52,922 nucleotides of DNA from contig CATWDJ010000012.1 in the NCBI GenBank assembly GCA_958349535.1, positions 1 to 52,922 on the forward strand, written 5' to 3'. The translations under genes and the position numbers were made by a program. Positions 33,496 through 43,523 of this stretch are shown here, piece after piece. The notes under the pieces are model-generated. The model searched no databases. It saw nothing but the letters and a program-made list of their open reading frames with translations, and was not told the DNA's origin. The DNA comes from Maccoyibacter sp900556645. Its GTDB lineage: Bacteria > Bacillota > Clostridia > Lachnospirales > Lachnospiraceae. How positions within the stretch are numbered: the first letter of the stretch is position 1; every line of letters starts with the position of its first letter.

Positions 33496-35592
33496 TTACA
33501 TTAATGTATTGACATCTAAGATCAGAGCAACCTCGCCGTCACCTAAAATGGTGGCTCCGCTAATCAGTTTCGTTGTTTTGATATATTCGCCAAGAGATTT
33601 GATAACGATTTCCTGCTGTCCAATCAGGTTATCGATGACAAGACCTGCCATCTTTTCTCCCTTCTGTACAATTACGACTGTCAGATTTTCTCCATCTTCT
33701 ACCGACTCAAAATCCAGTTCCTGAGCCATACGGACTAACGGAATAACGGTACCGCGGATATGAATAACCTCCTGTGACTCCACATATTTGATATCACTGG
33801 TGGAAATATATTCAATGGTCTGAATGGAACCCAAGGCAATGGCATACTTCTCATCTCTGATTTCTACCATCAACGCCTGAATAATTGCCAATGTCAACGG
33901 AAGTCTTACAATAAACTTGGTTCCTTCTCCCAGTTTGGAGCGTACCTCTACGTCACCGCCCAATGCCTCAATATTGGATTTAACAACGTCCAGACCAACA
34001 CCTCTTCCGGAAATATCGGAAATCTGTTTTGCCATGGAGAAACTCGGCAGGAACAGGAGATCTATAATCTCTTTCTGGCTCATCTGCTCTGCTGCCTCAG
34101 GGGTAATAATACCTCTCTCAATTGCCTTCGCTTTTACACTCTCTGTATCAATACCGTTACCATCATCACCTACTTCAATGATAACATTATTTCCTTCCTG
34201 GAATGCATTCAGGTAAATGGAACCGACCTCTCTCTTACCTCTCTCCGCACGAAGTTCTGCATTTTCCAAACCGTGATCCGCAGAATTACGAAGCAAATGC
34301 TGTAATGGATCTCCCAACTGATCCACTACTGTTCTATCTAACTCTGTATCTTCACCAGTCATGGTAAGTTCCATCTTCTTATTCAATTTCTTAGATAAAT
34401 CACGAATCATTCGTGGGAATTTATTTACAACACTCTCAATCGGAACCATTCGTACCTTCATAACGGATTCATGAAGGCTTGTGGTAATTCTTTCCAAATA
34501 TTCAATCTGTTCCTGGAATACCTGATTGCGGGTATCATCTGTTCCCAGATTGTTAATGGATACCAGACTGTTCTTTGCGATAATCAGCTCACTAACCTGA
34601 TTCATCAACGCATCCAATTTCTCAATATCCACACGGATAGTTCTGTTGTTTACCGGTTTTGCTGTTTTATTACTCTTTGCTGCCGGTTTTTTCTCTGTCT
34701 TAACAGGTGCTGTCGGTTCTTCTTTCTTTTCTTCTACAACAGTCGGTTCTTCTTTTGCTTTGGCTGGCTCTTCTTTTATCTCTTCATTTCCTTCAAACGC
34801 TGCCATCGGTATCTCCCCTCCGGTTACGGATTCAATCTCAGATACCGCGGACGTTGCCGCTTTAATTTTTTCAAAGTCTGTTTCTTCGGTTGCCAGGAAG
34901 AAAGAAAAATCCAGTTCGAACTTCTCATCCTCTATATCCTGTGATGATGGACGATATACGATGATATTTCCGAAATCCTCTACTGCTTTGAATACCAAAA
35001 ATGCACGGGCTGCTTTCAGCAGACAGTCTTTTTGAATGTTCACGTTGATTGCGTAAACTTTCTGTCCCGCATCCTGAGCTGCTTTGATATCGTCTTTTTC
35101 TTTATTATTTAAATCAAAGTCCAGATAACTCTTATCCGATTCTTCACTCGGCTCCTCTGCCGGTGTTTCCTCCTGAACAGCAGTCTCTACCTCCGGTGCT
35201 TCACCGGTTCCTGCTGCCAAAATATCATTTAACTCTTTGATAATTGCCTCGTTTTCGTTTGTACCTTCGTCTGAGCTGGCTTTGATATTCTCCAAATAAC
35301 CATCTATGGCATCCAGACAATCAAAAAGTACATCAATCAATCCGCTGGTAACTTTCATTTTGTCACTCCGGATTTCCTGGAATACATTCTCCATGTCATG
35401 GGTCAGACGCTGCATACGTTTGAATCCCATAGTTCCTGCCATTCCTTTCAGCGAATGTGCAGCCCTGAAAATTTCATTTATTGTCTCTTTGTTTTCAGGT
35501 TCTTTTTCCAACGCCATAATACAATCGCTTAAGCTCTGCAAATGACCGTTTGTCTCATCAATAAAAATTTCAAGATATTGGCTTACGTCCAT
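33496..35592 (-). CDS. cheA: Chemotaxis histidine kinase CheA
   Basis: The 698-residue kinase has an Hpt domain with the phosphorylated histidine at His46 (AAHSLKGMAG) and a response-regulator-binding P2 domain (around 180-270). A Lys/Glu/Pro-rich linker follows, then a dimerisation helix (IDVEKLDALMNQVSELIIAKNSL-like). The ATPase domain has NSADHGLEN (N box), GDDGNGID (G1) and GRGVGLDVV (G2), and a C-terminal CheW-like domain follows. All catalytic boxes are intact. It phosphorylates CheY and CheB. Its start codon is one base after the cheB stop, so translation is coupled. Confidence 0.97.
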   Translation of the reverse strand: MDVSQYLEIFIDETNGHLQSLSDCIMALEKEPENKETINEIFRAAHSLKGMAGTMGFKRMQRLTHDMENVFQEIRSDKMKVTSGLIDVLFDCLDAIDGYLENIKASSDEGTNENEAIIKELNDILAAGTGEAPEVETAVQEETPAEEPSEESDKSYLDFDLNNKEKDDIKAAQDAGQKVYAINVNIQKDCLLKAARAFLVFKAVEDFGNIIVYRPSSQDIEDEKFELDFSFFLATEETDFEKIKAATSAVSEIESVTGGEIPMAAFEGNEEIKEEPAKAKEEPTVVEEKKEEPTAPVKTEKKPAAKSNKTAKPVNNRTIRVDIEKLDALMNQVSELIIAKNSLVSINNLGTDDTRNQVFQEQIEYLERITTSLHESVMKVRMVPIESVVNKFPRMIRDLSKKLNKKMELTMTGEDTELDRTVVDQLGDPLQHLLRNSADHGLENAELRAERGKREVGSIYLNAFQEGNNVIIEVGDDGNGIDTESVKAKAIERGIITPEAAEQMSQKEIIDLLFLPSFSMAKQISDISGRGVGLDVVKSNIEALGGDVEVRSKLGEGTKFIVRLPLTLAIIQALMVEIRDEKYAIALGSIQTIEYISTSDIKYVESQEVIHIRGTVIPLVRMAQELDFESVEDGENLTVVIVQKGEKMAGLVIDNLIGQQEIVIKSLGEYIKTTKLISGATILGDGEVALILDVNTLM

Positions 35593-35593
35593 G

Positions 35594-36643
35594 TCATCTT
35601 ACCCCCACATTCTTAGTTATTGAGTTGGCGATTTCTGTCAAAGTAACCACCTCATCCACCTCTCCGGCTTCTGCGATTGCCTTTGGCATACCATATACCA
35701 CGCAACTCTTGGCATCCTGGGCTATTGTATAGACTTGTTTGTGCTTTTTCAATGCTGTTATTCCTTGGGTTCCATCGGCTCCCATTCCGGTCAGCACCAC
35801 ACAGACCACTTCATCATAGCCACATTCAAACAATGACTCATATGTAACATTTGCACAGGGTTTTAATCCTCCAATTGCCGGTGCATCACTCAATACCAGT
35901 CTGTGTCTTTCGCCTTCCTGCTTCGTGACCAGCATATGCTTACCACCCGGTGCTATATAGACAGTTCCTTTCTGAAGAATATCACCTTCCTCAGCCTCTT
36001 TTACAGAAATCTCGCTGAGCTCGTCCAATCTGTCTGCCATGGATTTTGTAAATCCTGCCGGCATATGTTGAACCAGCACTACCGGTGCATCCAAATTCTT
36101 CGGCAAAAGCGGAATCACACTCTGCAAAGCTTTAGGACCTCCGGTTGAACACGCCAGAGCAACCAGTTTGTTCCCTTTGGGACATCTTGCCGGCTCTCGC
36201 TGTACAGAAACAGGCTTTGGTTTCATCGGCTCTGTCTTAGAACTCGGCTGTTCCAACACTGCCCGCAACACTTCCAGCAAATGTCTCTTGAAGCTGCCGC
36301 CCTTTGCTTCAATAATGTTGGTCGGCTTCTCCACAAAATCCACTGCTCCCCGTTCCATCGCAAGAATGGTAACCTCCGCCTCTTTGGTAGTCAGAGTACT
36401 TACCATAATAACCGTTGCTTTGATATGTTCTGCCTGAAGCTTTTCTAACAGCTCCAATCCGTCCATTTTCGGCATATTCACATCCAGAATCACCGCATCA
36501 TACGAGGTTTTCTTTAATTTTTCATAGGCTTCCAGACCATCTCTGCAGACATCCTTCGCCTGAAATGAACTATCCGTATTGATTATATCACATATAACCC
36601 TTCTCATAAGTGCAGAGTCATCTACAACTAAAATATTTTTCAT
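35594..36643 (-). CDS. cheB: Receptor methylesterase / deamidase CheB
   Basis: This 349-residue protein has an N-terminal receiver domain (VVDDSALMRRVI, phospho-accepting Asp in LDVNMPKMDG, Lys in VEKPT) and a C-terminal methylesterase. The esterase carries the serine in LACSTGGPKAL, the histidine in VQHMPAGF and the aspartate in GMGADG. It removes methyl groups from chemoreceptors. AGGTG lies upstream of the ATG at 36643; the longer frame would overlap the PilZ gene. Its partner cheR is not in this cluster and must lie elsewhere. Confidence 0.95.
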   Translation of the reverse strand: MKNILVVDDSALMRRVICDIINTDSSFQAKDVCRDGLEAYEKLKKTSYDAVILDVNMPKMDGLELLEKLQAEHIKATVIMVSTLTTKEAEVTILAMERGAVDFVEKPTNIIEAKGGSFKRHLLEVLRAVLEQPSSKTEPMKPKPVSVQREPARCPKGNKLVALACSTGGPKALQSVIPLLPKNLDAPVVLVQHMPAGFTKSMADRLDELSEISVKEAEEGDILQKGTVYIAPGGKHMLVTKQEGERHRLVLSDAPAIGGLKPCANVTYESLFECGYDEVVCVVLTGMGADGTQGITALKKHKQVYTIAQDAKSCVVYGMPKAIAEAGEVDEVVTLTEIANSITKNVGVR

Positions 36644-36647
36644 TCTA

Positions 36648-37388
36648 TCACCTTTTCTCGCTGCTTCGCAGTCTTCGCTCCTCTTCAAATATATAACGGA
36701 TAATGTCTTCCCTTGTGTGATTATTCACATTCACGAACTCCATGCGGTGTTCAAATTTCGGTTCCGGTGCCTCCAATTTAGCACTTGTCAGCACTCTGCT
36801 GCGGATATAATAAACCTTATCCATCTTTTCGCTGACCAGATGAAGTACCGACAACAGATATTCTCCCTTCTCAACAGCCTCATCACACACAAATCTGGCT
36901 CCGCCTCCGCTGATATCCAGAATCATGCCTTTCTTCTCCTTTTTAAAGAAATCTTCATCCCGCAGGCTGTCCAGAATGTCTTCCTCTTTTTTCATTTCCA
37001 TCTGTTCTCCGGTAATGTGGTAATATTTGAACTCCAACACACAGGAAAAGCGATAATATTCCCTTCTTTGCAGTTTGCTCAAAGGGGTTTTCATGCCAAT
37101 CCTCAGCATATAGATATTATTGCTTTTGAAACGTTCCTGAATGGTACCGATTCCTTTGTACAGATTTCCTCCGGAATAGAAGACAAATTCAAAACGGACT
37201 CCCAGATGCAAAAGGATGTACTTCCCTTCCTCCATAGGCATCAAAATATCAATAGTTCCGTCATCATTCAGTTCCTGAACTCTGCTTTTATAGATATGGG
37301 GAATCTCTCCTGTTTCCTTCTGCTTTTCTATCTGCTGTAAGATACGAATTTCCACCTTATCTCCCGGTCGCAAAACATTTGAAACCAT
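36648..37388 (-). CDS. PilZ-domain flagellar brake protein (YcgR/DgrA-like)
   Basis: The 246-residue protein has an N-terminal YcgR-like domain (about 1-105) and a PilZ domain. The c-di-GMP binding motifs are present: RxxxR in QRREYYRFS near 120, and DISGGG near 178, which fits D/NxSxxG. It should slow or alter flagellar rotation through the stator or switch when c-di-GMP is high. It ends 4 bases before cheB and follows flhG by 25 bases, so c-di-GMP control is part of the same unit. An insertion, GEQMEMKKEEDILDSLRDEDFFKKE, separates the two motifs and is longer than in many relatives. Confidence 0.9.
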   Translation of the reverse strand: MVSNVLRPGDKVEIRILQQIEKQKETGEIPHIYKSRVQELNDDGTIDILMPMEEGKYILLHLGVRFEFVFYSGGNLYKGIGTIQERFKSNNIYMLRIGMKTPLSKLQRREYYRFSCVLEFKYYHITGEQMEMKKEEDILDSLRDEDFFKKEKKGMILDISGGGARFVCDEAVEKGEYLLSVLHLVSEKMDKVYYIRSRVLTSAKLEAPEPKFEHRMEFVNVNNHTREDIIRYIFEEERRLRSSEKR

Positions 37389-37413
37389 GTCTCCACCTCT
37401 GTTGCTCCTAAAA

Positions 37414-38298
37414 CTAGTAAGTTCTTTTGTATATCATATTCGAAAAAAATTGTGAAAAGCCTCGTTTCATTACAAACTGGCTCTGCTCCTCATTCACAAG
37501 ATTTTTTGCCAATACCTCAAACGCTCTGGATGCGTTTGTATCCGGGGATACCACGGAAACAATTTTCTGCTGACGTACCGCCTTCTCCAGATTTGCATCC
37601 TGCGGAATCATCCCCATATAATTCAAAGATCCGTGTAAAAACTGTGATACCACGGAATTCAGTTTCTCATAGATAGTTCTTCCCTCTTCCACACTGTTGA
37701 CCTTGTTGGCAATTACATTGATTTTCGTTCCGTTTTTCAAAAATCCCGGATTCCGATGTAATGCTTTCATCAAAGAATAGGAATCTGTCAGAGAACTAGG
37801 CTCCGGTGTGGTTACCAAAAACACTTCCGGACTGGCAATTACAAATTCCAACACACTGTCTGCCACTCCTGCCCCTGTATCAATCAATATCACATCTGCC
37901 ATCTCATCCAGCTTGGACAGGCAGTGCACCAAATACACAATCTGATCTTTGGAGAGATTGTTCATGTTTACAATACCGGAACCACCGGAAATAAAACCGA
38001 TTCCCATAGGTCCTTCCGTAATGATTTCCCGGATATCTCTTCCCTTATAGATTAAATCACTCAAATTATATTTGGGAATTGCCCCGAACATAACCTCTAC
38101 ATTTGCCAACCCAAGGTCTGCATCAAAGATTATAACTCTTTTTCCCAATTTCGACAATTGAATTGCCATATTTACTGCCACATTGGACTTTCCCACTCCA
38201 CCTTTTCCGCTGGTAATGGTAATGACTCTGGCATGATTCGACACCATCCTCTGATTTTGTCTTTTAATCACATTTCTGATTCCTTCTGCCTGATCCAT
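37414..38298 (-). CDS. flhG: MinD-like ATPase FlhG (YlxH), flagellar number and placement
   Basis: The 294-residue ParA/MinD-type ATPase has the deviant Walker A SGKGGVGKS at 30-38, FDADLGLANVEVM, VILIDTGAGV near 135 and VTTPEPSSLTD. The first 20 residues (EGIRNVIKRQNQ) match the FlhF-activating N-terminal helix of FlhG proteins, and the last residues (FFSNMIYKRTY) are amphipathic, as in membrane-targeting tails. It regulates FlhF and flagellar assembly. It follows flhF by 3 bases. Confidence 0.94.
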   Translation of the reverse strand: MDQAEGIRNVIKRQNQRMVSNHARVITITSGKGGVGKSNVAVNMAIQLSKLGKRVIIFDADLGLANVEVMFGAIPKYNLSDLIYKGRDIREIITEGPMGIGFISGGSGIVNMNNLSKDQIVYLVHCLSKLDEMADVILIDTGAGVADSVLEFVIASPEVFLVTTPEPSSLTDSYSLMKALHRNPGFLKNGTKINVIANKVNSVEEGRTIYEKLNSVVSQFLHGSLNYMGMIPQDANLEKAVRQQKIVSVVSPDTNASRAFEVLAKNLVNEEQSQFVMKRGFSQFFSNMIYKRTY

Positions 38299-38301
38299 GA
38301 G

Positions 38302-39552
38302 TTATCTTCCTCCTAACAGATTCTTTACGATTTTCTGCGTGTCAAAAATCTCAATATCATCCGGCACATTCTGACCGTTGGTGATATAAGATAACTCTGC
38401 ATTGGAATACAGCTTTACATTTAGCAGATTTCCATAGGTTGAGGTCTCATCCAGCTTCGTAAAAATAATCTTATAGTCTGCAATCTCATTGTAAATATCT
38501 ATGATTTCCAACAAATCCTTGTATTTTGTGGTTGCACTCAGCACCAGATACACGGACTTATCATATTTCTCATCCACGGATTCAATCAGCCGCTTGATAT
38601 CCTCCCTCTGGCTGTCGCTTTTGTGAGAAAATCCCGCGGTATCCACTAACACCAAATCATAATCTCCCACATTCTCGATTGCCTGATTCATTTCTTCTGC
38701 GGAATAAATAATCGAAAAAGGCTCATCCAAAATATTAGCATAGGTCCGAAGCTGTTCTGCCGCAGCAATCCGATAAGTATCTGCGGTCAAAAATGCTACC
38801 TTCTTTCCCTGTTCCACCTTGTATTTGGATGCAATCTTGGCAATGGTTGTGGTTTTTCCCACTCCCGTAGGTCCAATAACAAACACTACCTTTGGTTTCT
38901 TTCCTGTCAAATCTATGGTTTTCGGCTGTCCGAATTTCAAAATCATTTTCTGATAGACATTGGATAAGATATAATCTACGCTGTTGCCCTTTTTCATCAC
39001 ACTTTCCAGTTCATCCAATATCTGATTTGCATACTTTTCATTGACATCGTTATTTAGAAGCGTCTTGTACAGCATCTTCACAAACTGAAAGCTCTCCGTC
39101 TTATTCTGCGTAGGAGCCTCTTCCTTCGGTTCCTCTCGATGTTCTTCCTCAGAAAAACGATGTTCAATCATATTCTGTAAATTATCCAACCGCTGTTCAA
39201 TTCCGTCTTTCTCCGGCTTGCTCTCTTTTAATACCTCAGCAAATATATCTTTTTTTACGGTAGGCTGTTCCGTTTCTTTCCGCTCATAAGGCGGCATCTG
39301 TATGGGATCATCTGCTGCCAGATTAATCTGTTCATGCATTTTCATAGGGGAATTAAAAGCCGCCACCGGATTTACCTGCTCTGTCTCTTCTTTTGCCGCA
39401 GTTACCTCGTAAATGGTTTTCTTAAAGAGGCTGGCAACCCCCTTTGGCTTGATGGTCTTCACATTCATGATGACCACATTTTCTCCCATCTCCTGTTTTG
39501 CTTTTTCAATTGCCTCTTCTTCTGTTTTTCCCTGAAATTTGTTAATTGTCAT
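38302..39552 (-). CDS. flhF: SRP-type GTPase FlhF, flagellar placement
   Basis: The 416-residue SRP GTPase has an N-terminal B domain (INKFQGKTEEEAIEKAKQEMG...) and a charged linker (about 55-150). An N domain follows, then the G domain with G1 GPTGVGKTT at 227-235, TADTYRIAAAEQLRTYA and VDTAGFSHK. FlhF sets where flagella form and is kept in check by FlhG. Start and stop overlap the flhA stop (TAATG). The complete motif set indicates an active GTPase. Confidence 0.95.
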   Translation of the reverse strand: MTINKFQGKTEEEAIEKAKQEMGENVVIMNVKTIKPKGVASLFKKTIYEVTAAKEETEQVNPVAAFNSPMKMHEQINLAADDPIQMPPYERKETEQPTVKKDIFAEVLKESKPEKDGIEQRLDNLQNMIEHRFSEEEHREEPKEEAPTQNKTESFQFVKMLYKTLLNNDVNEKYANQILDELESVMKKGNSVDYILSNVYQKMILKFGQPKTIDLTGKKPKVVFVIGPTGVGKTTTIAKIASKYKVEQGKKVAFLTADTYRIAAAEQLRTYANILDEPFSIIYSAEEMNQAIENVGDYDLVLVDTAGFSHKSDSQREDIKRLIESVDEKYDKSVYLVLSATTKYKDLLEIIDIYNEIADYKIIFTKLDETSTYGNLLNVKLYSNAELSYITNGQNVPDDIEIFDTQKIVKNLLGGR

Positions 39553-41585
39553 TAGCTAGTCACCATCCCAACTGACTGTAGCTCCACATTGGATTCCACC
39601 TCGTTATAGGAAACTACAATCAAATCTTTAAAGTACTCTTCTGTCAGTTTTTTAAAATACATCCGCACAATCGGCGAAGTCACGATAATCGGATTCTTTC
39701 CCATATTCTCCAGTTTCGCAATCTCGGTCTCCACCGAATCCATAATGGCTCTGGTCTTTTCCGGGTCTAAGGTCAGGTATGCCCCCTGCTCCGTCTGTTT
39801 TACGGAAGACATGATATCCTGCTCCACCTTCGGGTCCAGAGTTACCACGCTGGTAACCTCGTTTGCCGGGAAATACTTGGTGGAAATGGCACGTTTTAAG
39901 CTTTGCCGAACATACTCTGTCAAAACATCCGTATCTCTGGAGGTAGCTGCATGGTCCGCCAGAGTCTCAAAAATGGTAAGCAGGTCTCTGATGGAAATAC
40001 CTTCCCGCAAAAGATTCTGCAATACCTTCTGTATTTCGCCCAATCCCAACAGCTTCGGTATCAGTTCCTCCACCAGTGCCGGATTGCTCTCTTTGATATT
40101 GTTTACCAGATTCTGTACATCCTGTCTGGTCAAAAGCTCTGCTATGTGGCTCTTAATGACCTCCGTCAGATGGGTTGCAATGATGGACGGCGGGTCTACC
40201 ACCGTATATCCCAGACTTTCTGCCCGCTCCCGCTGGCTTTCCGTAATCCAGATTGCCGGAAGATGGAAGGATGGCTCAAAGGTTGGAATACCTGTGATTT
40301 CCTCGGTTACATATCCCGGATTCATTGCCATGTAGTGGTCAAAGAGAATCTCTCCCTCTGTCACCTGTATCCCTTTTATTTTAATAATATACTGATTCGG
40401 ATTCAACTGGATATTATCCCTCAAGCGGATAATCGGCACTACCGTACCAAGCTCCAGAGCAATCTGCCGCCTTATCATAACTACACGGTCCAGCAGGTCT
40501 CCCCCTTGATTTACATCTGCCAGCGGAATGATACCGTATCCAAACTCCAGCTCAATAGGATCCACCTGTAACAGAGAGGTAACATTCTCCGGCTTTCGGA
40601 TTTCCTCCGCCTCGGCTTCCTCTTCTGCCACCTCGTCCTCGATACTTTCCACTCCGATGGAATCCTGCATTTTCTTACCGGTAACAAGAAATGCTCCGCC
40701 GATGGCTCCAAACAGGAATATGTTTAACGGGGTTACCACACCCAAAAATACCATGGTGCCACCCACCAGATATAACACCTTCGGAATACCGAAAAGCTGT
40801 TTGACAAGTACCTCGCCAAAATCTGCTTCCTTAGAAGCTTTGGTAACCAAAATACCTGTGGACAGAGAAATTAAAAGCGAGGGAATCTGGCTTACCAGAC
40901 CATCACCGATGGTCAGAATACCATATTGCTGAATGGCGTCTGCAAACTCCAACCCCTGTCTGGTCATACCCATGGCGGTACCGCCGATAAGGTTAATCAG
41001 CGTAATTACCAGACCGGCAGTGGCATCTCCCTTTACATACTTCGTAGCACCATCCATGGCTCCGAAGAAGCTTGCCTCCGCTTGTATCTTTTCTCTTCTC
41101 TCTCTTGCCTGTTTTTCATTGATGGTTCCGGTGTTCAAGTCCGCATCAATCGCCATCTGTTTACCCGGCATCGCATCCAAGGTAAAACGTGCGGTTACTT
41201 CGGATACACGTTCCGAACCTTTATTGATAACAATAAACTGAATTAAAATCAAAACGATAAATACGATGGAGCCGATAATCATATCGCCTCCACCTACGAA
41301 TCCGCCAAAGGTTTCCACTACATTACCCGGATCTCCTGTAGTCAGAATCAAACGTGTGGAAGACACGTTTAAGGAAATACGGAAAATAGTGGTAAACAAC
41401 AGCAATGTAGGGAAGAAGGACATATCCAGAACTTCCTGTGCGAATAAAGCATTGAACAGGATAATCAATGCAATGGATATATTGATAGCAAGCATGACAT
41501 CCAGTAAAATGTTTGGTATCGGAATAATGAAGAAAATAACCGCACACAACAAATAAGCCGCTATCCCTAAATCTGCTTTTTTCAT
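39552..41585 (-). CDS. flhA: Flagellar export gate protein FlhA
   Basis: This is the 677-residue ring-forming subunit of the flagellar type III export gate. The first half holds about eight membrane helices and the FHIPEP-type loop, with RFTLDAMPGKQMAIDADLN. The second half is the cytoplasmic domain (about 340-677) that binds chaperone-substrate complexes. The sequence is full-length and typical. It follows flhB by 23 bases and is coupled to flhF. Confidence 0.97.
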   Translation of the reverse strand: MKKADLGIAAYLLCAVIFFIIPIPNILLDVMLAINISIALIILFNALFAQEVLDMSFFPTLLLFTTIFRISLNVSSTRLILTTGDPGNVVETFGGFVGGGDMIIGSIVFIVLILIQFIVINKGSERVSEVTARFTLDAMPGKQMAIDADLNTGTINEKQARERREKIQAEASFFGAMDGATKYVKGDATAGLVITLINLIGGTAMGMTRQGLEFADAIQQYGILTIGDGLVSQIPSLLISLSTGILVTKASKEADFGEVLVKQLFGIPKVLYLVGGTMVFLGVVTPLNIFLFGAIGGAFLVTGKKMQDSIGVESIEDEVAEEEAEAEEIRKPENVTSLLQVDPIELEFGYGIIPLADVNQGGDLLDRVVMIRRQIALELGTVVPIIRLRDNIQLNPNQYIIKIKGIQVTEGEILFDHYMAMNPGYVTEEITGIPTFEPSFHLPAIWITESQRERAESLGYTVVDPPSIIATHLTEVIKSHIAELLTRQDVQNLVNNIKESNPALVEELIPKLLGLGEIQKVLQNLLREGISIRDLLTIFETLADHAATSRDTDVLTEYVRQSLKRAISTKYFPANEVTSVVTLDPKVEQDIMSSVKQTEQGAYLTLDPEKTRAIMDSVETEIAKLENMGKNPIIVTSPIVRMYFKKLTEEYFKDLIVVSYNEVESNVELQSVGMVTS

Positions 41586-41608
41586 GGCTATTTCCTCCTC
41601 TCTGTCCT

Positions 41609-42736
41609 TTATCCTCTATTCTTTGTATGGTATACCATAGCCAGTACCTCTGCAACTGCCTGATACAGCTCCGGCGGAATCTCTTCTCCCACATCTACCG
41701 TGGCGTAAAGAGTTCTGGCAAGTGGTTTATTCTCTACGATTTCTATGTTGTTCTCTGTGGCAGTCTCACGAATCTTCATGGCAAGGTAATCTTCTCCCTT
41801 TGCCAGAACGATAGGTGCCTTGGCAGTTTCATTGTCATAAGCTATGGCTACCGTCAAATGGGTCGGGTTCGTGATAACCACATCTGCCTTAGGCACATCC
41901 TGCATCATACGACGCTGGGATACCTCACGCATCTTGGACCGCTGGCGACTTTTAATCTCAGGATTTCCTTCGGTATTCTTAAATTCATCCCGAACCTCCT
42001 GCTTGGTCATCTTCATCTCTTCGTTAAATTTGTGCTTCTGATATGCCCAGTCGGCAATACCCACCACCAGATAAACCAGACTGATTTTCAGTCCCGTATC
42101 TATAATAATGGAACCGCAGAGCAAAATTGCCTGTGACAGAGGAACCTCATACAGAATAAACAGATTGTCCTGCTCATCCCGAATACAGGTATATGCCACA
42201 TAACAGATTAAAACAATCTTTAAAATGGACTTAACCAGTTCAAACAGCGATTCCTTGGAAAACATCCGCTTAAATCCGTTTAAAGGATTAAACTTGTCCA
42301 GCTTTGGCTGCATAGGCTTTGTACTGACCTTCCATCCCACCTGCACGATGCTTACCAATAGTGCCACCACGGCTCCAATCAAAAGGAAGGGAAGCATAAT
42401 CTTGATGGAATCCCACATACTCATCCTCATAACCTGCATAACGGTTTGAGAACTCAAATCCTTGCCGCCGATGGCAGCCACCTCCGGGATTTTATTATAT
42501 ACGGCAGAAAACTCTCCCATAAACCCAGAGCCCACATAGGAAACAAATATTTTTAATATGAGAAACAGAGCAATCAAATCCGCTGCGGAATTCAATTCCT
42601 TGCTCTTTGCAACCTTACCCTCTTCTCTGGCATCCTTTAATTTCTTCGCTGTCGCCGGCTCTGTCTTTTCGCCGCCGGGACCGTCTTTTGCAAACCATTG
42701 AAGATTATATTCCAAGTAGAGATTTCTTTCTTCCAA
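41609..42736 (-). CDS. flhB: Flagellar export gate protein FlhB
   Basis: The 375-residue substrate-specificity switch protein of the export gate has four membrane helices and a cytoplasmic domain with the self-cleavage site NPTH at 290-293. The N-terminus (YNLQWFAKDGPGGEKTEPAT) is typical. Cleavage between Asn290 and Pro291 would shift export from hook to filament proteins. The start is TTG at 42736, one base after the fliR stop, with AAGGA upstream. Confidence 0.95.
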   Translation of the reverse strand: MEERNLYLEYNLQWFAKDGPGGEKTEPATAKKLKDAREEGKVAKSKELNSAADLIALFLILKIFVSYVGSGFMGEFSAVYNKIPEVAAIGGKDLSSQTVMQVMRMSMWDSIKIMLPFLLIGAVVALLVSIVQVGWKVSTKPMQPKLDKFNPLNGFKRMFSKESLFELVKSILKIVLICYVAYTCIRDEQDNLFILYEVPLSQAILLCGSIIIDTGLKISLVYLVVGIADWAYQKHKFNEEMKMTKQEVRDEFKNTEGNPEIKSRQRSKMREVSQRRMMQDVPKADVVITNPTHLTVAIAYDNETAKAPIVLAKGEDYLAMKIRETATENNIEIVENKPLARTLYATVDVGEEIPPELYQAVAEVLAMVYHTKNRG

Positions 42737-42737
42737 A

Positions 42738-43517
42738 TCAATACATTCCTTCTATAAACGATACAATCATCCGTTTCATTTCCTCAAATATAAAATTTGA
42801 GATATTCGGTAGCATTCGAATGGTAAGAAACAAGATTAAAAATCCTACCAACAGCTTCAACTGCATACCGATGGCAAACATATTCATCTGGGGAGCCACT
42901 TTTGCCATGATTCCCAGAATCGCATTCAAAATCATGCTTACCACAAATATAGGCAAAATAATCCGAAAAGCTATGACAAACAAATCCGTCACAAAAGCTA
43001 AAAAGGACGTAAATAAATGCTCCCAGTCAAAGTTCTGCCCTGCTATGGGAATCAGTTGATAGGAATCCACCACTGCACGCAGGATATAGTGATGCATATC
43101 CGTCACAATCAGAAGCATCAAAATAAAGTAATTGTACAGATTACCGGTAATATTTACCTGTGAATTAGTCATAGGATCGAAGGTTGTTGCCATAGATAAC
43201 CCTATTTCCATATCGATCATATTTCCCGCTAATAAAATAATGGAATTACAAATGCTTGCCGCAAAACCTATCAGCAGTCCTGTAATTCCCTCCTTAACGA
43301 TGATAGCGGCAAATCCAAACACGCCCTGATAGTCAAGGCCCGTTTTCGGCAAAATCTGGAATAAAAGCAATGAGACAAATACCGAAAACCCTATCTTGAC
43401 CCGGAACGGTGTATTGGTCATCCCAAAAAATGGAGCCACAAAGACAAAGGTTGCCACTCTGACCAATATCATCAAAAAATATTCAAATGTAATCAGTGAA
43501 AAACTCAAATTTACCAT
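42738..43517 (-). CDS. fliR: Flagellar export gate protein FliR
   Basis: The 259-residue protein has about six membrane helices: FEYFLMILVRVATFVFVAPFFG, KIGFSVFVSLLLF and further segments. It forms the export channel with FliP and FliQ. The gene sits between fliQ and flhB in the standard order, with a 6-base gap to fliQ and a 1-base gap to flhB. Confidence 0.95.
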   Translation of the reverse strand: MVNLSFSLITFEYFLMILVRVATFVFVAPFFGMTNTPFRVKIGFSVFVSLLLFQILPKTGLDYQGVFGFAAIIVKEGITGLLIGFAASICNSIILLAGNMIDMEIGLSMATTFDPMTNSQVNITGNLYNYFILMLLIVTDMHHYILRAVVDSYQLIPIAGQNFDWEHLFTSFLAFVTDLFVIAFRIILPIFVVSMILNAILGIMAKVAPQMNMFAIGMQLKLLVGFLILFLTIRMLPNISNFIFEEMKRMIVSFIEGMY

Positions 43518-43523
43518 AATTAT

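Noticed and set aside
39903..40571. Open frame of 222 codons on the plus strand opposite flhA
   Set aside because: It lies inside the conserved FlhA cytoplasmic domain, has an unusual Cys/His/Tyr-rich composition and matches no family.
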